From contig NZ_VWSG01000009.1 in NCBI RefSeq assembly GCF_008629655.1, positions 1 through 64,000 on the forward strand: a DNA stretch of 64,000 nucleotides, given 5' to 3'. This DNA comes from Paenimyroides baculatum. GTDB taxonomy: Bacteria; Bacteroidota; Bacteroidia; Flavobacteriales; Flavobacteriaceae. The position numbers and the translations under genes were made by a program. The notes under the pieces were generated by a model. The model saw only the letters and a program-made list of their open reading frames with translations. It was not told the origin of the DNA and did no database searches. Position 1 is the first letter of the stretch; the number at the start of each line of letters is the position of its first letter. This document shows, piece after piece, positions 35,542 to 44,523 of the stretch.

Positions 35542-38325
35542 ATGCATCGCAAAAAATTAAAATACCTTTTTCCATTATTAGTAAGCTTTGCTGCGGCAAA
35601 CGCACAAGAGCAACCGGTAACAACACAAACCGGTAACAGTGATGCTGCACAAGAAACATTGATTCCCGAAACAGACCCGAATACGCCACGCAAATACCGT
35701 TTGGGAGCCATTAAAGTAACAGGAAATTATCATTTTAACGAACTGACTATCTTTACCTATGCAGGTTTAGAAAAAGGTCAGGTAATAAACCTTCCGGGTG
35801 AAGAAATTTCCGATGCCATTAAAAAATTATGGAAAACCGGCTATTTTAGCGACATCAACGTTTACGAATCGTCTGTTGCAGGTGATGTTTTAAATCTTGA
35901 AATCTACTTAAACGAATTACCACGTCTTAAAAATGTGGAAATTAACGGTATTAAAAAAGCCAAAAAAGAAGAAATCTTAAAAGATTTACAGTTAGCAATG
36001 CCAGCTTCATCTACCACTTCAGGTAAACAAGACAAGAAGATAAAAATTATCGAAGGTAAAATCATCAACGATAACCTTATCTCTACCACAAAAAACTATC
36101 TTACCAACAAGTATAGAAAAGACGGTTTCTATAACACAAAAGTTACAGTTAACCGCAAATTACACGACGATAAAAAAACAGCCGATTTAATTATCGATAT
36201 TGATAAAGGCAGCAAAGTACGTATCTCTAAAATTAATTTTGAAGGCAATACACAGCTTACCGATGCAAAATTGCGCAAGGCAATGAAAAAGACCAAACAA
36301 AAAAGTCCTTTAAACCCTATGCGTATTTTTACTCCTTCTAAATTCATAGAAAACGAATACAAAACCGATCTTGTAAATGTAATTGATGCCTACAAAGAAA
36401 AAGGATACCGCGATGCCCGAATTACAGAGCAAAAAGCAACCTACAATCCTAAAAAGAACAATGTAGCCATAAACATTAATTTAGAAGAAGGTAAAAAATA
36501 TTATATAGGCGATATTCGTTTTATAGGAAATACAGAATATCCTGATCAATATCTTCGTAACCGCATATTAGGCGTGCAAACAGGAGATGTTTACAACGGT
36601 CCTTTATTGGAAAAACAAGTCAGAGACCAAACAAATCCTGATGGAAGAAACATTGAAAACGAATATCAGAATGCCGGCTTTTTATGGTCGCAAATCAATT
36701 TGGTTGAAACAGCTACCCGCAACGACACCATTGATTTCGATATCCGTATCATGGAAGGACCAATTGCGCGTTTTAACAACGTAACCGTTTCTGGTAACGA
36801 TAAAACGCACGATTACATTATTTTGCGTGAATTACGTACACTTCCGGGACAGAAATGGAGAAAAGCAGATGTAGTAGAATCGGTTCGTCGTTTAGGAAGT
36901 ATGGGGATTTTTGATGCTACCGCATTGAACCCAGATGTTAAAAACCCTGATCCTGTAGACGGTACTGTTGATTTAGATTATCAGGTAGTAGAAAATGGTC
37001 AGTCGCAGGTTGAAGTTCAAGGTGGATACGGCGGTGGTACTTTTATTGGTACATTGGCATTATCGTTTAACAACTTTTCGGCACGTAATCTTTTCAACAA
37101 AGACGCTTATACGCCTTTCCCAATGGGTGATGCACAAAAAATGTCGTTACGTTTACAGGCAGCAACATATTTTCAAACATACAGTTTAAGCTTCTCTGAA
37201 CCTTGGTTTGGTGGTCGCCGTCCTATTTCGTTATTCGGATCGTTATCATACACAAGTCAGAAATCATACAACTTTAGAACAAGAGATATTGACCGCAGCC
37301 AGGGATTAAACATTTCTACTGCAACAATTGGTATAGCAAAACGTTTGTTGGTACCAGATGATAACTTTACGTTGTCGCACTCGTTAAGTTTTCAGTATTA
37401 TGAGTTAAACAATTATACTTCTAACTTCTTTGCTTTCAGCAATGGTGTATCAAGAAATCTAGCTTATACTGTAGAACTTTCTCGTGATAACCGTGGAGGA
37501 ATAATGCCTGCAATTTACCCACAATCAGGAGCTTTCTTAAGTGTTTCGGGTAAATTTACAGCTCCTTATTCTTTATTCAACAATGTTGATTACAAGAATT
37601 TAGAGAATATGGAAGAGTACAAATACAGAACATCAAGTGTACAAACTAACCCTGTTACAGGTGCAGATATTCCGGCTGGCACATATTTAGACGCTAACAA
37701 TATGCCTGTTTCAGACTACCGAAATGCAAGAGTAGATCAGGATAAATTGAATCAGAAAAAATTTAACTGGTTAGAGTATTATAAAATTAATTTCAAGGCA
37801 GACTGGTATACTACCATTGTTGATAAATTGGTTTTACGTACACAAGGGCAGTTTGGTTTCTTGGGAGCTTACAGCAATGACCGCGGTATCATTCCATTTG
37901 AGCGCTATTATTTAGGTGGTGGCGGAATGATGATGAACAGCATGGACGGAAGAGAAAATGTTGCGTTGCGTGGATACGGTGATAACACCCTTACACCTAG
38001 AGAATTTGACAATCAGTTAGGATACGATAGAGAAATAGGTGGTACTGTGTACAATAAATTCTCTGTAGAATTACGTTATCCTGTAGCATTAAAAGGACAA
38101 ATGAGTGCGTACGTATTGTCATTCTTCGACGCAGGTGCTGCATATGAAGGGTTTAGCAACTACAATCCGTTTAAATTACAACGTTCGGCAGGCTTAGGTG
38201 TACGTGTACACATGCCAATGTTTGGTTTATTGGGTGTTGATTTTGGTTATGGTTTTGATAACGTACCCGGAACAAACCAAAAAGGCGGATGGCAACCACA
38301 CTTTGTGTTAGGTCAGCAATTTTAA
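35542..38325 (+). CDS. bamA: Outer membrane protein assembly factor BamA
   Basis: The 927-residue Omp85 protein inserts beta-barrels into the outer membrane. It has a signal peptide (MHRKKLKYLFPLLVSFAAAN), a short Gln/Thr-rich linker, five POTRA-like units over about 45-430 (KYRLGAIKVTGNYHFNELTI; VRISKINFEGNTQLTDAKLR; KYYIGDIRFIGNTEYPDQYL; ARFNNVTVSGNDKTHDYIIL) and a 16-strand barrel with GGYGGGTFIGTLALSFNNFS. GGGGMMMNSMDGRENVALRG is the VRGF/Y loop region. It ends in HFVLGQQF. TAAAGG before the start is a modest ribosome-binding site. Confidence 0.95.
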   Translation: MHRKKLKYLFPLLVSFAAANAQEQPVTTQTGNSDAAQETLIPETDPNTPRKYRLGAIKVTGNYHFNELTIFTYAGLEKGQVINLPGEEISDAIKKLWKTGYFSDINVYESSVAGDVLNLEIYLNELPRLKNVEINGIKKAKKEEILKDLQLAMPASSTTSGKQDKKIKIIEGKIINDNLISTTKNYLTNKYRKDGFYNTKVTVNRKLHDDKKTADLIIDIDKGSKVRISKINFEGNTQLTDAKLRKAMKKTKQKSPLNPMRIFTPSKFIENEYKTDLVNVIDAYKEKGYRDARITEQKATYNPKKNNVAININLEEGKKYYIGDIRFIGNTEYPDQYLRNRILGVQTGDVYNGPLLEKQVRDQTNPDGRNIENEYQNAGFLWSQINLVETATRNDTIDFDIRIMEGPIARFNNVTVSGNDKTHDYIILRELRTLPGQKWRKADVVESVRRLGSMGIFDATALNPDVKNPDPVDGTVDLDYQVVENGQSQVEVQGGYGGGTFIGTLALSFNNFSARNLFNKDAYTPFPMGDAQKMSLRLQAATYFQTYSLSFSEPWFGGRRPISLFGSLSYTSQKSYNFRTRDIDRSQGLNISTATIGIAKRLLVPDDNFTLSHSLSFQYYELNNYTSNFFAFSNGVSRNLAYTVELSRDNRGGIMPAIYPQSGAFLSVSGKFTAPYSLFNNVDYKNLENMEEYKYRTSSVQTNPVTGADIPAGTYLDANNMPVSDYRNARVDQDKLNQKKFNWLEYYKINFKADWYTTIVDKLVLRTQGQFGFLGAYSNDRGIIPFERYYLGGGGMMMNSMDGRENVALRGYGDNTLTPREFDNQLGYDREIGGTVYNKFSVELRYPVALKGQMSAYVLSFFDAGAAYEGFSNYNPFKLQRSAGLGVRVHMPMFGLLGVDFGYGFDNVPGTNQKGGWQPHFVLGQQF

Positions 38326-38353
38326 TGGCACACATTTTGAATAATTGTTTTAT

Positions 38354-39478
38354 ATGAAAAAATTAGTTTCTATTTTACTTGTCTGCTTGTGCAGTGTTGG
38401 ATATGCTCAAAAGGGTCGTATAGCTTATATCGATTCCGACTTTATTATGAGCAAAATGCCCGAGTATGAAGAAGCTAACAAAGAACTAAAGAAAAGAACT
38501 GTTGAGTGGGAAGCTGTTATTGAACGAAAGAAAAAGGAAATTAAAGATTTAAAAGATCAGTTAAATGTTGAACGTCCTTTGCTTACCCAACAACTGATTG
38601 ACGAGAAGGAAGAAGATATTCAGGTTATAGAAAAAGAATTATTGGATTTTCAGCATGAAAAATTCGGTAAAGACGGATCTTATTTCAAACAAAAATTAGA
38701 TCTGGCAAAACCTTTACAGGATCAAATATCAACCATAGTTGAAGAAATCGCTAAAAAGAAAAGATATTCATCTGTAATTGATAAATCAACAAGTAGTGAA
38801 ACTGCGCTTCTTTATGTAAATTCATCAGACGAAATTTCTGATCAGGTGCTTCGTAAGCTGGATCAAACCAGAAACAAAAGCAAATTATCTAAAAAAGAAG
38901 TTGAACAGCTTGAAATTGCCGAACGACAAATTGAAGTCAAAGAACGCCAGCGTAGCAAACGAGATGAATTAGAAGAACGCCAACGTTTAATTGAAGAAGA
39001 GAAAGAGGAACTTGCAAAAACGCAAACTTCTCAACAAAACTCAAATACAAATCCAGAAGAATCTCCAGAAGATAAACGCAGACGCGAACAGTTAGAAAAA
39101 GTAGCTGCAGCAAAAGCCGAACGCGAGCGTATAAGAGAAGAAAAGCTGAAAGATATTGAAAAGCGTAAAGCCGATATTCTTAAAAAGCAGGAAGAAGCTC
39201 GTTTAGCTAAAGAACAGGCACGCGAAAAAGCATCGCGAGACAGAGAGAATGCTGCAAACGGTAAAACGCAGCAATCTTCATCGAACAATTCAAAAGCTTT
39301 GTCTGAACGTGCACAGCAAATAAAAGCACAACAAGAACAAAGAAGAAAAGAAGCAGCCGACAAAAAGGCAAAAGCTTTGGAAGAACGCAAAAAAATGATC
39401 GAAGACCGTAAGAAAAAGATGGAAGAAGACAGACAGAAGCGTTTACAGGAGATTGAAGAGCGTAAGAAAAATAAATAA
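38354..39478 (+). CDS. OmpH/Skp-family periplasmic chaperone with long charged tail
   Basis: The 374-residue protein has a signal peptide (ends GYAQ), an OmpH/Skp core over about 20-175 (RIAYIDSDFIMSKMPEYEEA to DKSTSSETALLYVNSSDEIS), and then a roughly 200-residue extension of almost only K, E, R, Q and A (REQLEKVAAAKAERERIREE, RKKMIEDRKKKMEEDRQK). Skp proteins are usually near 170 residues, so the tail is unusual and should form a long helix. It follows bamA by 28 bases; chaperoning barrels to BamA is the likely role of the core. Confidence 0.88.
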   Translation: MKKLVSILLVCLCSVGYAQKGRIAYIDSDFIMSKMPEYEEANKELKKRTVEWEAVIERKKKEIKDLKDQLNVERPLLTQQLIDEKEEDIQVIEKELLDFQHEKFGKDGSYFKQKLDLAKPLQDQISTIVEEIAKKKRYSSVIDKSTSSETALLYVNSSDEISDQVLRKLDQTRNKSKLSKKEVEQLEIAERQIEVKERQRSKRDELEERQRLIEEEKEELAKTQTSQQNSNTNPEESPEDKRRREQLEKVAAAKAERERIREEKLKDIEKRKADILKKQEEARLAKEQAREKASRDRENAANGKTQQSSSNNSKALSERAQQIKAQQEQRRKEAADKKAKALEERKKMIEDRKKKMEEDRQKRLQEIEERKKNK

Positions 39479-39541
39479 TAATTAAAAAAAATAAGTACCT
39501 TCGCGGAGGTTTTATAAGTTGAATTAAATTAAAAATCGAAA

Positions 39542-40051
39542 ATGAGAAAATTAAGAAATTTGTTTTTAGCAGCAATTGCAGTTGTTGGTTTTAATGTTGC
39601 AGCACAAGCACAAGAAGTTGCTCACATTAATGTTTCAGAATTAATTCCGGCAATGCCAGAATCTAAAGCTGCAAAAACTGAATTAGAGAAAAAGAGTTCT
39701 ACACTTGATGCTTCTTACAAAACAATGGTTACAGAGTATCAAACAAAATTAACCAAATATCAAGGTGAAGCTCCTACTGCTGGTGATGCAGTAAATGAAA
39801 CACGTGGTAAAGAAATGCAAGATATGCAGGAAAGAATTATGCTTTTCGAAAAAAATGCAGAAAAAGAATTAACTGACAAACAACTTGCTTTAATGAAACC
39901 TATTATGGATAAAGCACACGCTGCTATTCAAAAAGTAGCACGTGCTAAAGGTGCTAAATATGTATTAGATTCAAGCATTGGTGCCGGAGTAATAATGGCT
40001 GATGGTATTGATTTAATGGCAGACGTTAAAAAAGAATTAAAAATGAACTAA
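39542..40051 (+). CDS. OmpH/Skp-family periplasmic chaperone
   Basis: The 169-residue protein has a signal peptide (ends AAQAQ), the Skp start VAHINVSELIPAMPESKAAK, the long amphipathic helical pair (residues about 45-120), and the closing strand segment GAKYVLDSSIGAGVIMADGI. Size and fold match a trimeric jellyfish-like Skp. It is the second chaperone after bamA; the first has the extended tail. Confidence 0.93.
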   Translation: MRKLRNLFLAAIAVVGFNVAAQAQEVAHINVSELIPAMPESKAAKTELEKKSSTLDASYKTMVTEYQTKLTKYQGEAPTAGDAVNETRGKEMQDMQERIMLFEKNAEKELTDKQLALMKPIMDKAHAAIQKVARAKGAKYVLDSSIGAGVIMADGIDLMADVKKELKMN

Positions 40052-40076
40052 TTTTTTTTTTAAGATTAAATATCAT

Positions 40077-40106
40077 AAAAACTACCTAAAATATTAGGTA
40101 GTTTTT
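40077..40106 (+). terminator. Terminator of the bamA-ompH operon
   Basis: AAAAACTACCTAA (40077-40089) pairs with TTAGGTAGTTTTT (40094-40106), loop AATA, with a further T-run. It separates the chaperones from murI. Confidence 0.9.
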
Positions 40107-40122
40107 TTTTAAATTTGTTTTT

Positions 40123-40902
40123 ATGAACAACACGCAACCTATTGGTTTATTTGATTCGGGTATTGGCGGAACTACCATTTGGCGATCTATACATAATTTG
40201 CTTCCAAATGAAAACACTTTGTTTCTTGGAGACAGTAAAAATGCACCTTACGGACAAAAAACAAAAGAGGAAATAATTCAGTTATCAAAAAAAAATGTGG
40301 AGTGGCTTTTAAGCAACAATGCTAAAGCTATTATTGTTGCATGTAATACCGCAACCACGAATGCTATATCAGAATTGCGCAGTTTATACGATATTCCAAT
40401 TATTGGAATTGAACCGGCAATAAAGCCCGCAGCTGCAAATACCAAAACTGGTAAAGTAGGTGTTTTGGCTACACAGGGAACCTTAAATAGCACGAAATAC
40501 GCCGAGGCGCAAAATTTGTATCCAAATATTGAATTTGTAAATCAGATTGGCTTTAGAATTGTTCAATTAATTGAAGATGGACAACTTTATTCGGAAGAAT
40601 TGGAAGTATTGTTAAGATCGTACATCGATCCTATGATTGAAAAAGATATTGACTATTTGGTACTGGGCTGTACGCACTACCCTTACCTGTTACCTATTTT
40701 AAATAAATTTTTGCCTGAACATATAAATGTAATTGACTCTGGCGATGCTGTAGCCAAACACACTTATAAAATTTTAAACGAAGCTAATTTACTTAAAACA
40801 GATAACCTGCCGGGATATTCTAAATTTTACACCAATAAAGATGTAGCCATTCTGCAAAGCTTTATAGCAGATTTTGGTATTGCCGAAAGACTTGATTTTT
40901 AA
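40123..40902 (+). CDS. murI: Glutamate racemase
   Basis: The 259-residue enzyme makes D-glutamate for peptidoglycan. Motifs: GLFDSGIGGTTIW (catalytic Asp), IIVACNTATTNA (first catalytic Cys), DYLVLGCTHYPYLLPILN (second Cys) and the DSGDAVAKHT end. Length and spacing are normal. It stands after a terminator and is convergent with the tandem-repeat protein. Confidence 0.97.
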   Translation: MNNTQPIGLFDSGIGGTTIWRSIHNLLPNENTLFLGDSKNAPYGQKTKEEIIQLSKKNVEWLLSNNAKAIIVACNTATTNAISELRSLYDIPIIGIEPAIKPAAANTKTGKVGVLATQGTLNSTKYAEAQNLYPNIEFVNQIGFRIVQLIEDGQLYSEELEVLLRSYIDPMIEKDIDYLVLGCTHYPYLLPILNKFLPEHINVIDSGDAVAKHTYKILNEANLLKTDNLPGYSKFYTNKDVAILQSFIADFGIAERLDF

Positions 40903-40907
40903 TAAGC

Positions 40908-42668
40908 TTACTTCTTTGTAAGCTTTATTTCTATACTTCCGTCGCCATTAACTCTGTCATAAGTTATGATGGATGTTTCTACATCGAAAACACTTAATTT
41001 AACGGCTTCTTTTTTAGTTACTTCTTTACCTTCTATTAATACTCTTTTAATTTTAGGATTGTTGATGCTGTTTTTAAAGTCTTGCTCTAATTTATTTATG
41101 AAATCGGCACTTGCTTGATTACTGTTCTTTTGATCTTCAGCTTCTTTTAAAGCCTGTTTCTTTTTTTCTTCGGCTTCCAATCGAGCTTTTTCTTCCGCAT
41201 CCTTTTTAGCTTTTGCTTCAGCTTCTAATCGTGCCTTTTCTTCTGCTAATTTCTTGGTTTTTGCCTCTGCTTCTAATCGAGCTTTTTCCTCTGCGGCTTT
41301 TTTTGCTTTTGCTTCGGTTTCTAGTCTAGCTTTTTCCTCCGTATCTTTCTTGGCTTTAGCTTCCGCTTCTAATCGTGCTTTTTCATCCGCAGCTTTTTTT
41401 GCTTTAGCTTCTGCTTCTAATCTAGCTTTTTCTTCGGCATCTTTTTTGGCTTTGGCTTCTGCTTCCAGTCGAGCTTTTTCATCCGCATCTTTCTTGGCTT
41501 TAGCTTCCGCTTCTAATCGTGCTTTCTCTTCAGCATCTTCCTTTGCTTTAGCTTCTGCTTCCAATCTTGCTTTCTCTTCAGCATCTTTTTTGGCTTTTGC
41601 TTCTGCTTCTAATCGAGCTTTTTCTTCGGCATCTTTCTTAGCTTTGATTTCTGCTTCTAATCGAGACTTTTCTTCTGCATCTTTCTTTGCTTTAGCTTCT
41701 GATTCTAATCGAGACTTTTCTTCTGCATCTTTTTTGGCTTTGGCTTCTGCTTCTAATCGAGACTTTTCCTCAGCATCTTTTTTAGCTTTAGCATCTGCTT
41801 CTAATCGAGCTTTTTCTTCAGCATCTTTCTTTGCTTTTGCATCAGCTTCTGATCGAGACTTTTCCTCAGCATCTTTCTTTGCTTTAGCATCGGCATCTAA
41901 TCGAGCTCTTTCTTCAGCATCTTTCTTTGCTTTGGCATCAGCATCTAGCAAAGCCTTTTCTTCTGCATCTTTCTTTGCTTTTGCATCAGCATCTAACAAA
42001 GCCTTTTCTTCTGCATCTTTCTTTGCTTTTGCATCAGCATCTAACAAAGCCTTTTCTTCTGCATCTTTCTTTGCTTTTGCATCAGCGTCGGCACGGTTTT
42101 TCGCATCGTACTCTAAACGCTGGTTTTCTTCAAATTCTTTGCGAGCCTTATCTTCGGCATCCTTTTTAGCTTTCTCTGCGGCAGTGAGCTTAGCGTTTTC
42201 TTCGGCGGCTAATCTTTCGGCTTCTAATTCTTCTCTTTTGGCTTTAGCTTCGGCAGCCAAACGCTCTTTTTCTTCTGCATCCTTCTTCGCCTTCGCTTCG
42301 GCTTCTAAACGTGCCTGTTCTTTTAATTTAGCTTGTTCGGCATAGTAGGCAACTTTTTCAATAATACGTTCATCAATCTTTGCCCCTTCTAACGAAAAAC
42401 CTTTAAAACTATCAATCAGTTTTATAATTATTGCGCCGTTTCTTCCATTCTCACCAAAAACTTCAACAGCATCTTCAGGCTCTAATTCAATAATACTTTC
42501 AATATGTTCGGGTTTAATTTTTGCGTAATCTACAAATCGAATTTTGTATCCGTTCACAATAACCAACGGATTTTTATAACTGATTTCTTTAGAAAAAGAA
42601 ATAGTTGAAGCGGCATTAACGGTTAATGTTGCAAAAGCGCAACCAATTGATATAAGTATTTTTTTCAT
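40908..42668 (-). CDS. Exported protein with 16-residue tandem repeats and plug-like ends
   Basis: The 586-residue product has a signal peptide (about 1-20). Residues about 32-83 look like the TonB-receptor plug half: NPLVIVNGYKI, IESIIELEPEDAVEVFGENG and NGAIIIKL, as in the extracellular modules of SusC and related proteins. Then a charged helical stretch leads into about 19 copies of a 16-residue unit (consensus EAEAKAKKDAEEKARL; early copies DADAKAKKDAEEKALL). The C-terminus repeats the plug-like pattern (IKRVLIEGKEVTKKEA to NGDGSIEIKLTKK). A single long alpha-helix is expected. The start ATG 42668 lies 1 base after the LLM stop. TolA-like or periplasm-spanning role is speculation. Confidence 0.8.
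   Translation of the reverse strand: MKKILISIGCAFATLTVNAASTISFSKEISYKNPLVIVNGYKIRFVDYAKIKPEHIESIIELEPEDAVEVFGENGRNGAIIIKLIDSFKGFSLEGAKIDERIIEKVAYYAEQAKLKEQARLEAEAKAKKDAEEKERLAAEAKAKREELEAERLAAEENAKLTAAEKAKKDAEDKARKEFEENQRLEYDAKNRADADAKAKKDAEEKALLDADAKAKKDAEEKALLDADAKAKKDAEEKALLDADAKAKKDAEERARLDADAKAKKDAEEKSRSEADAKAKKDAEEKARLEADAKAKKDAEEKSRLEAEAKAKKDAEEKSRLESEAKAKKDAEEKSRLEAEIKAKKDAEEKARLEAEAKAKKDAEEKARLEAEAKAKEDAEEKARLEAEAKAKKDADEKARLEAEAKAKKDAEEKARLEAEAKAKKAADEKARLEAEAKAKKDTEEKARLETEAKAKKAAEEKARLEAEAKTKKLAEEKARLEAEAKAKKDAEEKARLEAEEKKKQALKEAEDQKNSNQASADFINKLEQDFKNSINNPKIKRVLIEGKEVTKKEAVKLSVFDVETSIITYDRVNGDGSIEIKLTKK
41178..42090 (-). repeat. 48-bp coding tandem repeat, about 19 copies
   Basis: Inside the gene at 40908-42668. 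Units at the high-coordinate end (about 41945-42090) are almost identical at DNA level (GCATCTTTCTTTGCTTTTGC recurs), while later units diverge mainly at synonymous sites. Confidence 0.9.
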
Positions 42669-42669
42669 A

Positions 42670-43656
42670 TTAAATTTTAGAAATAATTGCAGCAAATTTC
42701 TCCATAGAATACAAACGTTTTTCTAAAGAATATATTGGGCACGACATCATAATTTCGTTTATTTGATAACGATTTATAAACTGTTTCAAATTTCGAGCCA
42801 CAGTTTCTTCATCGCCAATAAAACTTCCTGCGGTCATTTGGCTTAACTGCGCTTCTTCAACCACCGTCCAATCATCATAAAAAGCCATATCGGGTTGTTT
42901 CATTTTTGATCGCTGGTTTCGGATCAATCCTAAAAACATCCTATAGAACGTAGACGCATGCAGTTTTGCCTCTTCATTTGTTTCGCCAATAATTACATTT
43001 ACACACGCTATTTTGTAAGGTGACGGAATTTCTCCGTTAGCCTGAAATTCATCGGTATAAAACTTAAACGCCGCACCCAATTGCTGTGGTGCAAAGTGCG
43101 ATGCGAAAGCATAAGGCAAACCGTAAGCAGCAGCCAGAACAGCACTATCGGTACTTGAACCCAACAGATAAACAGGAATATTTGTACCTTCTGCAACAAA
43201 AGCACGGACTTTAGATTCGGTATTTTCGGTAGAAAGATATTGCTGGATTGCCGATACGTTTTGAGGAAACTCATGTACGTTTTTCATGAAATTCTCATTC
43301 ATGTGCTGCGCGGTTAATCCATCGGTTCCGGGTGCCCTTCCCAATCCCAAATCAATACGGTTCGGATAAATCTGCGCTAAAGTTCCAAACTGCTCTGTAA
43401 TAGCCAACGGCGAGTGATTTGGAAGCATTACACCGCCCGATCCTACCTTGATTTTCTGCGTGTTTGCCGCAACATAACCCATTAAAACCGATGTTGCATT
43501 ACTTGCTACACCTTCCATATTATGATGTTCTGCAAGCCAATATCTTGTAAAATTCAAGTCATCGGCTTTTTGTGCTGTTGCTTTTAATTCGGCAAAAGCA
43601 TCCTGAACAGTTTTGTTTTCCTTTACGTAAACTAAATCCAGAAAAGAATAGTTCAT
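42670..43656 (-). CDS. LLM-class flavin-dependent oxidoreductase
   Basis: The 328-residue protein belongs to the luciferase-like monooxygenase family: RYWLAEHHNMEGVASNATSV, GSGGVMLPNHSPLAITEQFG, RIDLGLGRAPGTDGLTAQHM and LLGSSTDSAVLAA are the expected blocks. It should use reduced FMN to oxidise an unknown substrate in the cytoplasm. The tandem-repeat gene follows 1 base after its stop. Confidence 0.92.
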   Translation of the reverse strand: MNYSFLDLVYVKENKTVQDAFAELKATAQKADDLNFTRYWLAEHHNMEGVASNATSVLMGYVAANTQKIKVGSGGVMLPNHSPLAITEQFGTLAQIYPNRIDLGLGRAPGTDGLTAQHMNENFMKNVHEFPQNVSAIQQYLSTENTESKVRAFVAEGTNIPVYLLGSSTDSAVLAAAYGLPYAFASHFAPQQLGAAFKFYTDEFQANGEIPSPYKIACVNVIIGETNEEAKLHASTFYRMFLGLIRNQRSKMKQPDMAFYDDWTVVEEAQLSQMTAGSFIGDEETVARNLKQFINRYQINEIMMSCPIYSLEKRLYSMEKFAAIISKI

Positions 43657-43738
43657 ATTTTTTTTATAAAAATAGTCAATTTATTTTTAACCTTATTTGA
43701 AATTATTTTTTAGCTTTAAAAAAAACTTGTTTCGCGCT

Positions 43739-44359
43739 ATGGATTTATTTCTGATAACATTTGCCGCTTTATTTTCTGTAATAAATCCGTTGGGATCTGT
43801 CCCTATTTTTTTAGGATTAACGCAAGGAGATCCTAAAGAAGCCAAGAATAAAACAGCCTTTTGGGCATCGGTAAACGTATTCATCATTCTTGTAATTTCG
43901 TTCTTTATAGGAAAAATAATTTTAAACTTTTTTGGAATAAGTATCGATGTTCTACGAATTGCAGGTGGTGTGGTGATTTGTTCATCGGGTTTTGGACTGC
44001 TTTCGGGAACTTTTAGCAAGCGTAGAGGTGTGAATAAAAAAGTAGCCGATGACGCGCAACAACGAAACGATATTGCTTTAACTCCGTTAGCAATTCCTAT
44101 GATGGCTGGTCCGGGATCTATGTCGCTGCTTATTGCAATGGAACAAGACAATCCCGAAATTATAAATAAACTTTTAATTGTAGCGGCTATTTTTGCAGTT
44201 GCGATTACCGTATTCTTAATTTTAAGAAGCGCAAATTACATCTCGAAACTTTTAGGAGCATCGGGTATTGTTGCTATTTCAAGAATTATCGGGTTCCTTG
44301 TGTTAGCAATTGGTATTCAGTATATTATAAATTCTTTATTGATTCTTTTTAAAATATAA
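43739..44359 (+). CDS. MarC-family membrane protein
   Basis: The 206-residue protein from ATG 43739 has six hydrophobic helices and the family motif SVINPLGSVPIFLGLT at the N-terminus, IAGGVVICSSGFGLL in the middle and LAIPMMAGPGSMSLLIA after it. MarC-type proteins are inner-membrane proteins of uncertain transport function. The frame is open 14 codons further up with no family-like start. Confidence 0.93.
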   Translation: MDLFLITFAALFSVINPLGSVPIFLGLTQGDPKEAKNKTAFWASVNVFIILVISFFIGKIILNFFGISIDVLRIAGGVVICSSGFGLLSGTFSKRRGVNKKVADDAQQRNDIALTPLAIPMMAGPGSMSLLIAMEQDNPEIINKLLIVAAIFAVAITVFLILRSANYISKLLGASGIVAISRIIGFLVLAIGIQYIINSLLILFKI

Positions 44360-44360
44360 A

Positions 44361-44388
44361 AAAGGTACGCTGTGTGAAACGTACCTTT
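44361..44388 (+). terminator. Terminator of marC-like gene
   Basis: AAAGGTACG (44361-44369) pairs with CGTACCTTT (44380-44388), 10-base loop, followed by ATTAAAAA. It begins just after the stop codon. Confidence 0.8.
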
Positions 44389-44523
44389 ATTAAAAACTAA
44401 ATAACTAACAACAATAATATAAGCAATAATTTATTCACTTAATTACGAGTGTAAAAGTAATAAATTATTTTTATTTATTCTAAATAAGAATAAATATTTT
44501 TAAATATATTTTAAGTTCATCAA

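Noticed and set aside
41178..42090. Regular 48-bp repeats considered as a CRISPR array
   Set aside because: The units are continuous coding repeats without spacers, and no cas genes are present.
41254..42345. A 363-residue open frame on the plus strand (Ser/Ala/Phe repeats) opposite the tandem-repeat gene
   Set aside because: It is the antisense of the 48-bp repeats. The minus-strand frame has a signal peptide and recognisable end modules, and the composition of the plus frame simply mirrors the Lys/Glu repeats.
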